Shown here in pieces: positions 7,617 to 17,197 of a DNA stretch of 64,000 bases (the first letter of the stretch is position 1; every line of letters begins with the position of its first letter). The position numbers and the translations under genes were made by a program. The notes below the pieces were generated by a model that ran no database searches, was not told where the DNA came from, and saw nothing but the letters and a program-made list of their open reading frames with translations. Origin of the DNA: Pseudomonas sp. SCA2728.1_7 (GTDB taxonomy: Bacteria; Pseudomonadota; Gammaproteobacteria; Pseudomonadales; Pseudomonadaceae); the NCBI RefSeq assembly GCF_018138145.1, contig NZ_CP073104.1:372001-436000 (forward strand). Reading direction: 5' to 3'.

Positions 7617-10469
7617 TCATGGCAATTCTTGAGCTTGCTCGCGCTGAGCGACGCTGGCGAGACACTGTTCGATGAACTGAAGCTCTTGGTCGAGTTCTAC
7701 CGCGCGCTTTTCCAGAGCTTTCAACGCCGACTGGTGCTCCTTCTGAACCTCTAATGGCGCCTTGGCGAGCCTTGCAAGCTTGCGTTGCCTCCACGCGATA
7801 TCACCGTTCAGGTCGGCAAGACATTTGACGCCTGATTCTCTCTTCTTAGCTGCAAATAGCTGGCACTCCAAATAGCGGATGGCGTCGTAGATTTTAACGA
7901 CCTCACTGCTAGTCTTTGAGTGCACGAAGTTCAGGCTGCCCTCGTCGAAGGCATGGTGCTCCTGGTTCTACCCACCCCAGTTGACCAGGTCATTCTTGAT
8001 GAAATTGAAGTATGACAGGTCATAGTCAATGAACGGTTCCACCAGCGAAAAGGTGTGTTCCAGGCTGACCTGCAGGTACATGCTCTTCTTGAGCTGTGAT
8101 TTATTAAAGTGCGCGGTTACTTTGACTTCATTTTCTATGCAGAACTCAAGCACCATGGATTCGAACCAGATACGACAATAGAGCAGCGCTTGACGCACAT
8201 CGAATACGGAAAGCGCGGCAAGAATTTTTTCCTGGAAGCTGCCCACGTGATCAATGACTAGAATGCCTTTGTTCGTATAGCTGAGAACATTACTGGTGTA
8301 CTGAACCTGTTGCGCGTGACGCTGGGCAATGATACAGAAACGCTCCCAGAAAAGACGGTCATGGGTGGTGACGACCATTTGGATCCGACGCAGGTAAGCG
8401 TCGCTGAAGAACAGGTCGATGATGTTCGATCGGTGATCGGTGTCGATCGCATTGACGACGTCATCGAATACGATGAGCGGGAAGTTGTTCTTCTCAGCCA
8501 TCGCCAAGAGGATGGACAAACCCAACGCTCGCAGATGCCCTTCACTAAGCACCGCAAACGCATCAAGGAATGATCCGTCCACGCTGGTGATCTTGATCCG
8601 ATAGCTATCCCCCTGGCGGTCGAAGGTCAACGACGCGATCTGCTCATGGTCATCGTCGTGGTTGTTGATCGCGCGGTAGTACTCCGCAGCCTTGGCTTCG
8701 ATCCCGGTGATTCGCGCTTTCTCTAGCTCAAGCTTGTAATCCAGCAAGTCGCGGTACAGCGTTCGGTACTCAGCTTCCAGATCCTTGAGCAACTGGTTGA
8801 AGTGGCTATTGTCGACTGCATCGTTGAGCAATGCCGCTTTTTGCTTTATCAGGTCTGCCATCTGGTCGTTGGCGACCTTGAACTCGCTTATCGCCAGTTT
8901 TTTTCTGTCGAACTGATGCTTCAGCAATTCGTCAATTTCTTTCAACTGCGTCACCCGTTCTTCGAGGCGAGCTGCCTGGGCGTCTGCCTGGCCAACCTCC
9001 CCAAGCTTGCGCTCACAGTTGCGCAAGTAGTCCTCGAGCTGATCTGCACTCCGCGCACAAAGCTTCAGAAACGAGTCGAGAACGGACGGCGCCACTTCCG
9101 AGCGATCGGTAGCGGCATGGAACTTTGCAAGCTCCACCTCCAATTCGTCCATGTTCAGTGGACAGGGAACATCAGCGTGTTCATTGCCTTTCACCTCGCC
9201 GATTCCGGTCGCTACTCGTGAAGCCCAGAGCGCGATTCGGGCGTCATTTCTCTGCTTGGATTGCTTGAGGGACTCTAGTGCACCCAATGCCTTGATCTGC
9301 TCCCGCGCCCTCTCAAACGGGTTCATCACCACCTGATTGAGGGGCGTCAGGCATGCGGGGCAAGCTTCCCCGACCTGTAGCTGTTCGATGGCCACCAATG
9401 CCTCATATACGGCGCGATAATTGATCTCGCTGGCTCTCTGCAGAAACACCTTCTCGATATCGACTCTGCGTTGGAGCAAGCGCTGAGCGATGGCACAGAT
9501 ATGCCTGACTTGCTTTAGAGATATAGCGAACGGGGCCTTGGCAGCTCGCAGGCGCTCAGCGCCACGAATATGCATTTCAACCGTGTCGCGCAACCGCAAG
9601 ACCTTTCGGCGCACATCGAAGTCTTGGTCGGCTCTCAGCCCCAGCAGCCTACAACTCTCGGAAATCGATGCATGAAGGTCTGCTCTGTGATTACGCCGCA
9701 GCTGGCCCAGGCTTACCCTGGCACGTTCCAGGATGTCCAGTGCGTCGGCTTGATCAGCACGCATGAAGGCTTTGAGCGAGAAACTTTCAGGCCGGACGAA
9801 CCGAGAAATGACCTCCTGGAGTTCCTCCAAACCAAACAAGGTGGCCAAGACATCACTCTCGGCACTGCCAGTATCCTTGGAGCCCAGCAACGAAAACTCT
9901 TGAAGACGGTTCCGATCAATGAAACAGCCCGACCAACTGATGCTTCGCTTGACTGGCAACTTGTCTGTTCCCATCAGCATGAGCCTGGGCTTCACCTCTC
10001 CCCGGGCGATGTACTGATTGACCTTAGTCTTGCGCCTGGCCGCTTCTTTGATATCGCCAGTGGTGCCGATTTCCAACGCCTCGCACAACGATGATTTGCC
10101 TCCGCCATTGGGTGCGTAGAAGATATTCTTCAGTTTACCGAAGCGAATAAAGGTGCCTGTGTCGTCTGGGCCAAATTCTCCGAAGCCTCGGAAGTTTTTT
10201 ACGCGAAGGTAGTCCAACGTACCGAGTCCGGAGGGCGGTATGCGATCCAATTCGGGCTTACTGTCGAGCACCTTTTTGAAGCGTGCGGCGATCCGCTGAT
10301 AGTTGCGCCCCAGCAACTGGTCAGCTGCCGCTGTGATGTGCGTTTTGATGTGGTCAGAATAGCGGCCCTTGCCTTGGTTCGCTTGGTACATGCACCAGAG
10401 CAGCACGAGGTAAGCGTCACTGCGTCCTTCAAGATTCTGCCTTGCAAAACTCAAAAGGTATTGGCTCAT
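7617..10469 (-). pseudogene. Rad50/SMC-like ABC ATPase with zinc hook, split by in-frame TAG
   Basis: ATG at 10469 follows GGAGG. The first frame (to 7968, 833 aa) holds an N-terminal region unlike Rad50 (1-85), Walker A NGGGKSS (about 121-127), long coiled coils either side of a CPAC zinc-hook-like turn (about 370), the ABC signature [10 protein letters not shown] (about 635), Walker [13 protein letters not shown] (about 660-670) and a TTHD switch His. A TAG at 7968-7970 ends it, but the same frame continues to 7617 with about 117 more residues in a helical tail. Without the TAG the protein would have 950 residues. Such ATPases (RecF/RecN/RloC-like) are common in phage-defence loci. Either the protein lost its tail or both parts act separately; the second part has no clear SD. 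Confidence 0.65.
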
Positions 10470-11041
10470 CGCGCCTCCTTCCTGATACGCGTGAGCGTAG
10501 TCGGACTGAAGTCAGAAAGCCATTGTCACCAAGCCAAGTGTCAGGGCCCTTTGCTATTTGTTGAGCTCTGCCGATCTGAATTTGATGAATCCATTCAAGC
10601 CACGGACACGAACTGTGGACGCGACCTACTGGGGGAATGGGGCGGAATCTGTGATGAACTATGCCGGGAGCCCGAAGACTTGGCGTCTGAGTTCACACAG
10701 GCGATTGTCCTCTACGGGGCGACTGGCGCCCTTCGCAGCGGACAGCAATCGGCCAGAAGCGGACGTTCATCAGCAACCGCTAATGGCCAAAAGGAGTCGT
10801 CGGAATGTGTATAAGGATGTAAAAAAATCCCACTTTGCGGTTTTTTTCGTACGCAGCGTAAGAGTGCTAAGTACTTGTTCCGCAATAGCACATAGCTAAT
10901 AAGCTGCGTACGTAAGCGGTAGCTGAGCACGGTTGCCTCCTGTGTTCAGTCGTAAGAGAAATGTAGATATGCAACTGGACTTTAATTATTCTATTAAGCT
11001 AGGATCGTTAAAAGGTCAAAAATTGTGAAGGGATATCTAAA
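10470..11041. other. Intergenic stretch between divergent defence genes
   Basis: No supported gene. It contains the divergent promoter region, a border motif (CGGCCAGAAGCGGACGTTCA at 10752-10771 and a second half copy near 10783-10799), a poly-A/poly-T flanked hairpin at 10820-10848 and increasingly AT-rich DNA toward the NACHT gene. The composition change near 10800 suggests that the two defence genes arrived separately. Confidence 0.4.
10820..10848. terminator. A-tract/T-tract hairpin, possible bidirectional terminator
   Basis: Seven A residues, TCCC, a short loop, CGG and seven T residues. The stem is mostly A-T with a small G-C core. It could end transcripts from either side. Confidence 0.4.
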
Positions 11042-14000
11042 TTGCCAAAAAATCCTCGATTACCTGCTGTTCCTAGTCTCTCAACTATGCTGCCTTCTGG
11101 AACGGAAGGCGGCAAAGAGTTTGCGAGAGTAGTCGGGTTATTGTTATTTAAAGATGCCCGTAATAATGAATTAGAGTTTTCTTTGTTTGATGATGCTTCT
11201 GGAGATTATGAGGGGTTGGATGGTTTTTCTAGAAGGGCAAGAGCAAAGGAGATTGTAGGGTATCAATATAAGTTTTTTCCCAGCCCTTTGAGTAATGCAC
11301 ATCGCCAAGAAATAAAGAAGTCCTTGAAACATGCGCTAAATCGGTCCGATAAGAAAAAGCTAATAAAGTGGGTTTTGGTTACACCCGATGACTTCAAAAA
11401 TCCAGCCCAGAGAGAGGGGGGAGGAGACTTCGCATGGTTCGAAGCTCTTAGAGACGAATATAGTGATCAGGTTGAGCTAGAACACATTGGGCACAGTAAG
11501 ATTATTTCATTCTTCCTAGAGTCGCAGCAATTATGTTTGTACTATTACCCTTCATTGGTAGTGCATGGGGTTGAGCGAAGGAAGACGATACAAGAGCTAA
11601 GGGCTCAATATAATGAGAACATGCGCAGGCGTCATGGTCGCATTGAGTTCGTCGGCATGTCAGTTTATAAGGAGGGTGCATCGAGGCGTATTCCTTTAGA
11701 GGATATCTATATACCTCTATCTTTGGTTCAAGAGAAATCTGAAGAGGAGGACGATGACACTCCGAGAGTGAATCCAATATCATTTTTGAGTCCTGGTTCG
11801 AAAACAATAATATTGGGCGATCCAGGTGCCGGGAAATCAACTCTTACAAGTTTCCTGGCCTTGGTAGGGATCAATAAAGAACTTCAAGAGCGCTGTGGTT
11901 TTTGTGAAGATCCTAGGCTTCCAGTGGTTGTGACATTACGACGATATGCAGATGAGCTGAAAGTTAGAAGAAACCTATCACTGCTCGAGTATGTTTGTGA
12001 AGTTGTTCGTGCCGACTTCAATATGCCAGATATTAATTTGGATTTTTTCAGTTATTATGTAGAAAGTGGGCAAGCTATTGTACTTTTTGATGGTCTTGAT
12101 GAACTTCCAAGTAGAGATTTTAAAAGTGTCATAAGGCAAAGGATAGATTCATTTACACAAAATTACCCTATCAATACAGTTGTGGTTACGTCAAGGGTTA
12201 TTGGTTATGAAGCTGAGATAAGATTCGATGAAAGTTATGGGCACTTTCGAGTTGCTAAGTTGCGATTGAATGAAATTGAGAGATTTATTTACGATTGGTA
12301 CTCGGTTCGTATTGAGGATCAAGTCGAGAAAGAACGAAATGTAAATGATCTAAAGAAAATAATAAATCTCCCTGATAGCGACTCAATTAGAGCTTTGGCA
12401 AGAAATCCGTTGCTACTGACGATAGTAGCGCTTGTGCATCGAATAGATGCTGTCCTCCCAGATGAGCGCGTTGTTCTATATCAAAAGTGTACTGAAACTT
12501 TACTGAATACTTGGTACAAAGCTAAGCGACATGATGAGGAGACGAGCAAAGGTCGTATTGAGCGTCGTAACCGACTGCGTATCGAATCGATTGCCTATTG
12601 GATGCATAGAAAAAGCATAAAAGAAAAGGGTAGAGCCGTTGTTACTAAGGAGGAATTAGTAGGTTTTCTCACGAAGTTTATCTCTGATAAAGAGCCTTTA
12701 CGCGAGCATGATGAACTTGCAGAGGATCAAGCGGAGAGCTTTGTGAGTTTCATTAAAAACACCGCAGGACTATTGGTAGAGGCAGGTGACGGTGTTTACA
12801 GCTTTATTCATTTGACGTTTCAAGAGTACTTGTCGGCAACGTATCTAGCAACGTTTGGCGAAAAAGATGGAGCTCGGTCGATCTGGGCAGAACTAAAAGG
12901 TGATATCCAGAATCCAAAGTGGAGAGAAGTGGTTAGGCTTCTGGTAGCAAGCCTTCGTTCGACTTCGACTCAGGAGTATTTCGTAGAAAAACTTTTGGAA
13001 GATACCAGCGTTGTTAGGCAGCGCGATAATATTATGTTGCTTCTTGGTTTGCTCCGGGATTCGATTGAGCCCGCGGAGATTCGCTCTGAGGATATTTTAG
13101 GGCGAGCTATTCAGGTTTTAGCCGTTACAGTTAAACTGAATGATACTAGCATGATTATTGGTTCAGTTCATGCTTGGGTACTTAGGTCGAAAGAAAACAG
13201 CAAAGCTCTATCTGATGCTTGGAAACTGGCGTTCGATTATGGTGATCCAGAGTTAAGGCTTAAGTTGATGCTTATACGAGTGGCCCTAGAGGTGGACCAT
13301 CTCGAAATGAAACATCATACGCTTCCACAGATGAAAACGAATGAAAACGATTTTGTACTGTTAAGATCACTTATTTTGGAAGGCGAACAAGATAAAGCGG
13401 CATACTCGATCGCAAAGAGACTTGTCGCCATTTCAAATGTGTGGTCAACGTACAGTCCTGATTCAAATGCTGTTTCAGTAGTGATTTTTTGTATTTCTTT
13501 ACTATTGGATAAAAAACACACCTGCAGAAAGTTACTCGTAAGAGAGTTGGCGCTCCTTGCAATGACGGGTTATGGTCCATATAGTGACAATGGGATGAAT
13601 TTTATTGCTTTGGCGTCTGGTGTAACAGATATTCATCCTGCTGTTAAGAAAGCAATGTCATATGCGATGGAACGGGAAGATCCGCGGAAAGCCAGGCGTG
13701 ATATCAAGCCGCTGGCGACAGTGATCTCTAAGTTTGTCTTAGGGAAAACATCAAGCAGTATATCCCATGATATTATAAGAAATAAACTTTTAAAATTTGC
13801 TGTCGGTATAGGTTTGCCTAAGAAGGTTCTTGGCTCTAATAGAATTGATTCTGATGAGTTCGGGAGTTTTATTATGTATTTTCAGGGGAGTTTCGCTGAG
13901 AATATAGATGATGCCCCGGGCAGTTACTGGGAGTCGTTAAGAACATCAGAAGGATTCATGGCTAGTGTTTTCAGAGCGCTTGAGGCTAGTTCTGGTGTGA

Positions 14001-14428
14001 AAATGACTGGACTTTGGGTGGAGGCTCTCAAGTCTTCATTCAAGGGGCCTGTTCCTGGAGTTCTTGACTCAATATTTAGTCATGGTGCAGTGTTAGCTCT
14101 TAAAGAGCGCTTGATGTCAAAGCAAGCTTCACGCGATGATTTGGAATTTGCTGCCTTACTTATCATTTTAGATGTGTGGACTTGGTACTGGCGCGGGTAT
14201 GAATTGCCGGAAGAGTCTCCTGTATATATGCTGCTTGATTTGGATGTATGTAAGCAGTCTTCAATTATTAAATTTGCTATTGCCATCAGAGAAGTGGCGA
14301 AGGGAGTGAAGGGTGCTAAGAAAAGTCTTATTGAGATAATGAGCTCTGAGGATCAGGCCGTAAATGAAATGATGGGTGCTGCTGGATGGCATGGAGATAT
14401 AATTGATATTGATGAATTTATGATTTAA
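11042..14428 (+). CDS. NACHT NTPase with N-terminal nuclease-like domain (bacterial NLR-type defence protein)
   Basis: The 1128-residue product begins at TTG 11042, preceded by GAAGGGA; an in-frame ATG 15 codons later is an alternative. Residues 25-80 resemble a PD-(D/E)XK/Mrr nuclease core (DYEGLD at 55-60, QYK at 75-77). The STAND/NACHT module follows, with Walker A GDPGAGKST (about 260-268), Walker B IVLFDGLDELP (about 345-355), and winged-helix-like elements with FIHLTFQEYLSA (about 590-600). The C-terminal half is helical, probably the sensor. Bacterial NACHT proteins of this layout defend against phage by ligand-triggered killing. The DNA is much more AT-rich than its surroundings, which indicates transfer. 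Confidence 0.8.
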   Translation: MPKNPRLPAVPSLSTMLPSGTEGGKEFARVVGLLLFKDARNNELEFSLFDDASGDYEGLDGFSRRARAKEIVGYQYKFFPSPLSNAHRQEIKKSLKHALNRSDKKKLIKWVLVTPDDFKNPAQREGGGDFAWFEALRDEYSDQVELEHIGHSKIISFFLESQQLCLYYYPSLVVHGVERRKTIQELRAQYNENMRRRHGRIEFVGMSVYKEGASRRIPLEDIYIPLSLVQEKSEEEDDDTPRVNPISFLSPGSKTIILGDPGAGKSTLTSFLALVGINKELQERCGFCEDPRLPVVVTLRRYADELKVRRNLSLLEYVCEVVRADFNMPDINLDFFSYYVESGQAIVLFDGLDELPSRDFKSVIRQRIDSFTQNYPINTVVVTSRVIGYEAEIRFDESYGHFRVAKLRLNEIERFIYDWYSVRIEDQVEKERNVNDLKKIINLPDSDSIRALARNPLLLTIVALVHRIDAVLPDERVVLYQKCTETLLNTWYKAKRHDEETSKGRIERRNRLRIESIAYWMHRKSIKEKGRAVVTKEELVGFLTKFISDKEPLREHDELAEDQAESFVSFIKNTAGLLVEAGDGVYSFIHLTFQEYLSATYLATFGEKDGARSIWAELKGDIQNPKWREVVRLLVASLRSTSTQEYFVEKLLEDTSVVRQRDNIMLLLGLLRDSIEPAEIRSEDILGRAIQVLAVTVKLNDTSMIIGSVHAWVLRSKENSKALSDAWKLAFDYGDPELRLKLMLIRVALEVDHLEMKHHTLPQMKTNENDFVLLRSLILEGEQDKAAYSIAKRLVAISNVWSTYSPDSNAVSVVIFCISLLLDKKHTCRKLLVRELALLAMTGYGPYSDNGMNFIALASGVTDIHPAVKKAMSYAMEREDPRKARRDIKPLATVISKFVLGKTSSSISHDIIRNKLLKFAVGIGLPKKVLGSNRIDSDEFGSFIMYFQGSFAENIDDAPGSYWESLRTSEGFMASVFRALEASSGVKMTGLWVEALKSSFKGPVPGVLDSIFSHGAVLALKERLMSKQASRDDLEFAALLIILDVWTWYWRGYELPEESPVYMLLDLDVCKQSSIIKFAIAIREVAKGVKGAKKSLIEIMSSEDQAVNEMMGAAGWHGDIIDIDEFMI

Positions 14429-14485
14429 ATACTCTTGTGGTGAAATAGATTGATTTTATTTTTCGTGATTAGTTTGTTGTGTCAG

Positions 14486-14512
14486 GCGAAATAAGTAGGT
14501 CTTTTATTTCGC
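14486..14512. terminator. Hairpin after the NACHT gene
   Basis: GCGAAATAA and TTATTTCGC, nine perfect pairs, around a 9-base loop. It lacks a strong T run but is placed to end the NACHT transcript. Confidence 0.5.
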
Positions 14513-14572
14513 TTGACTCTATAGAGTTGGGGGTGTCGCAGGGTGTAGTAAGTTTTTTTGTTTTTTTGCTCT

Positions 14573-14755
14573 TTAGTTGGCGTTAATGGTTGTTGTGCTT
14601 GGTTTTCGTTGTTCGAACACTAATAGATTCCCATGAATGTCACGGTATGTGGCGCAGATCGAATCTGCTCCGATGTTATCGGTTGTCACTCTTCTGTCTA
14701 CATGGCGATCGTATCCAGCTCGGGGCGTGATGGTGGTCTCGTTGAGCTGGGTCAT
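14573..14755 (-). CDS. Small hypothetical protein (60 aa)
   Basis: ATG at 14755 with a weak SD-like GGGACAG. The peptide (centre TTDNIGADSICATYRDIHGN) is soluble and has ordinary codon use. It lies just outside the integrase, where small phage genes are common. A membrane-type frame on the opposite strand overlaps it, and only one of the two is likely to be real. No family recognised. Confidence 0.35.
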   Translation of the reverse strand: MTQLNETTITPRAGYDRHVDRRVTTDNIGADSICATYRDIHGNLLVFEQRKPSTTTINAN

Positions 14756-14956
14756 TTATTTTCTGTCCCGGGGATGGTCGTCGGCACAAGTGTTTCAGCT
14801 TGGATGCTGAGTTTCTGTGTAAATAGGCGCTTACCATGGATTCTTGCGGGCTGTTCGTTTATGGGAGCCGGCTTCGGTTTCATGATCACCCAAGTTATCG
14901 GTGCCGCACCGCTACGTACTGTGGCGCACTATCGATGGGTGTTTGGAGTTAACTGA
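14702..14956 (+). CDS. Possible small membrane protein
   Basis: A rightward frame (ATG at 14702, also open upstream) ends at 14956. Its last 60 residues contain two hydrophobic segments (VSAWMLSFCV and ILAGCSFMGAGFGFMITQVIGA). No convincing SD was seen, so support is weak. Confidence 0.25.
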   Translation: MAIVSSSGRDGGLVELGHLFSVPGMVVGTSVSAWMLSFCVNRRLPWILAGCSFMGAGFGFMITQVIGAAPLRTVAHYRWVFGVN

Positions 14957-15097
14957 GCGAGCGTCGATTTCTGGCCGGTTGCTGCCGGATACAACTGGCA
15001 GCTAATGGCCGAGAGCTCCATGTCGCGGAGAGCAGCTCTAAAGTTCGAGGTGAACGGTTAGAGCACTCCTGAGCGAATTTAACCAATTATGTTGGGT

Positions 15098-16165
15098 TCA
15101 TCGTGTGGGTTTCACGATCTCGCCGACGCGTCGATAAACTGTTTCTGTTATGCGTTTATCGGTATGCCCAAGCAGTCGGCTGGCATGACCAAGATCGTCA
15201 ATCTCACTGGCTGCCTTCGGCCGGATATCCCTGAACTGAAACTGTCGAATGCTTGAAGCTAGTTGCGCATCTTCGTCCTCTAGAGCTTTCGCGATAGCAA
15301 CATTGCGTGCATCGTCGAATCGTAGGCGAAGCATTGGCGCGGTCACGCGGCGACCATCCTCCGTAATGATCAAATACGGGTTTCGTACTGCGCGCGCCTT
15401 CCGCTGTACGAGCAGCTTTTCTATCAGCTCACCTAAACCGTTAATGATCTCGCCTGCATCGAGCCGGATGCGGAGCTTTTTCGAGGTCTTGCCCTGCGCA
15501 ACCAGCAGAAAGCTGTTGGTTACATCCGTAGTGCGCATGGATAGGACATCAGCAGGGCGCTGGCCCGTAAGATAGGCCAGGTCCATGGCGTCTTTGAGTT
15601 CTGGCACGGCAACACCATAGACGGCATTCCAGATCCTGGCATCAGCGTAAAAGTCACGTGGTGTCTCTTTGTTTTTTCGCACACCGGAGGCGGGATTTTC
15701 CTTGTCAGTGATACCCCATTCCCTGGCAATGTTATAGATGTGCGAGAGCAGTGAGATCTCGCGATTTGCCCGAACCTTCCCGGTCCGTTTGTCGCGGTAC
15801 TGGGCTATCACCTGTGGTGTCACCGCATTGATCGGCGCTTCGCTGAATGCTTTCCTGAGTTGCGTCAGTGAAAGCAAGTTGTCCTTTTGGGTTCTAGGCT
15901 TTTTCGCCGGAATGATCTCGGCTTCGTATCGGTCGAAAACTTTTCCCAGAAGGGTGTTCTTTTGCGGAATTGGCTTGCAATCGAGTTTCGCCCATTCCGC
16001 CTTGGCGACATCCAAGTCGCCACCCAACGGAATTTCCTTCCTCTTCCCCTGATCATCTCTCCCGTCGTAGTAATACCCGACCCACTCTGAGCCGTTTTTC
16101 ATTGACCTGACCCGCCTAATCATTCGAGGTGGCAGATCCCGATTTGCAGCCTTTCTTGGTCGCAT
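15098..16165 (-). CDS. int: Tyrosine-type phage integrase of the middle element
   Basis: 355 residues, normal length for a lambda-family integrase. The catalytic region shows Arg in TGQRPADVL, the box II variant FRDIRPKAAS (the usual His is replaced, as in the right prophage enzyme), LLGHT and the Tyr nucleophile in ETVYRRVGE near the C-terminus. It is clearly related to the integrase at 49135-50184 but diverged. It lies 7.8 kb from its presumed attachment site at 7222, because a defence module sits in between. It overlaps nothing and is followed upstream by DUF4224 and PrtN-like genes, the usual excision/regulation set. Confidence 0.9.
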   Translation of the reverse strand: MRPRKAANRDLPPRMIRRVRSMKNGSEWVGYYYDGRDDQGKRKEIPLGGDLDVAKAEWAKLDCKPIPQKNTLLGKVFDRYEAEIIPAKKPRTQKDNLLSLTQLRKAFSEAPINAVTPQVIAQYRDKRTGKVRANREISLLSHIYNIAREWGITDKENPASGVRKNKETPRDFYADARIWNAVYGVAVPELKDAMDLAYLTGQRPADVLSMRTTDVTNSFLLVAQGKTSKKLRIRLDAGEIINGLGELIEKLLVQRKARAVRNPYLIITEDGRRVTAPMLRLRFDDARNVAIAKALEDEDAQLASSIRQFQFRDIRPKAASEIDDLGHASRLLGHTDKRITETVYRRVGEIVKPTR

Positions 16166-16167
16166 TT

Positions 16168-16404
16168 TTACCCCACGCGTGAAAGATCTAGCGACCAGGC
16201 TTCAGCCGCAATATTGTCAGATGAAGGCTTCACACCGGACAGTTTCATTCGGGCGTACACGCGACCAACAACGGGTCGTCTTGCACCTGTAAGTACGTAT
16301 TTCCAGCCATTTCGATTGAGCCAGTCCAGCTGCAATGAAGGTCGTTGATATCCGGTGATTGCGACCAGCTCGTCCTCGGCAAGAGTTTCGCTATGAATTT
16401 CCAT
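16168..16404 (-). CDS. DUF4224 protein, probable excisionase-like factor
   Basis: 78 residues with the DUF4224 signature ELVAITGYQRPSLQLDWLNRNGW followed by RRPVVGRVYARMKL. It sits two bases upstream of the integrase. DUF4224 proteins are small winged-helix-like phage proteins beside integrases and are thought to help excision or integrase control. ATG at 16404 follows AGAAAGGGA. A paralogue lies at 50186-50428. Confidence 0.75.
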   Translation of the reverse strand: MEIHSETLAEDELVAITGYQRPSLQLDWLNRNGWKYVLTGARRPVVGRVYARMKLSGVKPSSDNIAAEAWSLDLSRVG

Positions 16405-16747
16405 GTTTATCCCTTTCTAAATTCGCTTCTGCTTGTATGGGTTCGCCCTGTTGGCGTTGCATGCTCTCGTCGGCTTTGTAGGCGCGGATGTCGATCAGCG
16501 AGGCGACGTGCCGGATGTGGGCGTACTTGAGGGCCTTGCGGCTGGTGTCCAGCGTGGTTATGGGAAGCTGGATCCGGCCGCTGTTGATCTCCGTCACGAA
16601 CGACTGCTCGTTGAGATTGCGAAAGTACTGCTCGCGGACTTTTTCCAGCGGGATCAGGACGTCACCGAAGATTCGATAGAGCAGTTCGACGGTGGCCGAT
16701 TCAGGCGCCGGATGAAGGCGAAGCGGGTTCTGTGCAGCGTTACTCAT
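16391..16747 (-). CDS. Pyocin activator PrtN-family regulator
   Basis: 118 residues. The core (LIPLEKVREQYFRNLNEQSF, INSGRIQLPITTLD, YAHIRHVASLIDIRAYKA) matches PrtN-type proteins, which in P. aeruginosa activate pyocin genes after DNA damage. In prophages, relatives of this family sit beside the integrase and probably act as DNA-binding regulators. It overlaps DUF4224 by 14 bases and so belongs to the same leftward operon. Confidence 0.75.
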   Translation of the reverse strand: MSNAAQNPLRLHPAPESATVELLYRIFGDVLIPLEKVREQYFRNLNEQSFVTEINSGRIQLPITTLDTSRKALKYAHIRHVASLIDIRAYKADESMQRQQGEPIQAEANLERDKHGNS

Positions 16748-16919
16748 GGACTTGTCGAGCCTCCTTGCGTTGTTGTCGTGCTGGGTGGTTCCAGGCGTTC
16801 AGGCAGTGGCGTCTGGTCAGCTCGCGCAGATGTTCGGGCACTTCGAGGAGCGCGGCGTTGCGCTCCTCGCGTGTGCGCATGGCAACGATCTGGCGGGCGT
16901 ACTCCCTAGGCCACGTCAC
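16740..16919 (-). CDS. Small phage protein (59 aa), coupled
   Basis: GTG at 16919 lies inside the end of the upstream gene (stop-start overlap), and its stop overlaps the PrtN start. The peptide contains REERNAALLEVPEHLRELTRRHCLNAWNH, typical of small early proteins in lambdoid Pseudomonas phages. Function unknown. Translation is probably coupled to the preceding gene. Confidence 0.5.
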   Translation of the reverse strand: MTWPREYARQIVAMRTREERNAALLEVPEHLRELTRRHCLNAWNHPARQQRKEARQVHE

Positions 16920-17187
16920 GGCGATCTGCCGGGATGGCAGGAAGATCGATGTCCAACTGCTCGGCCAGCCAGCGGATGCCGGCTTGCATGACGCGGGTCG
17001 ACTGGCTGTACTGCATTCCGCATTTTTCGTCATACCAGGGGCTGTCCTTGACACGCAGGTACGCTTTGTCGCGCTTCGGGTCCGCCGGCAGGTTTCCCTT
17101 GAGCAAACCTTTTTCCCGCATGAGAGCGATCAGTTTGGGGCGAGTGAGGCCGAGTTGTGTGGCTGCTTGGGCGAGGGTGCGTTCCAT
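16906..17187 (-). CDS. Phage antirepressor C-terminal-like (KilAC-type) protein
   Basis: ATG at 17187 has AGGAGGA upstream. The 93-residue product looks like the KilA-C domain: a helix-turn-helix (LAQAATQLGLTRPKLIALMREKGLL) followed by the PADPKRDKAYLRVKDSPWYDE block. In full antirepressors this domain binds DNA; here it stands alone in the left operon. Confidence 0.65.
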   Translation of the reverse strand: MERTLAQAATQLGLTRPKLIALMREKGLLKGNLPADPKRDKAYLRVKDSPWYDEKCGMQYSQSTRVMQAGIRWLAEQLDIDLPAIPADRRDVA

Positions 17188-17197
17188 ATCGTCCTCC

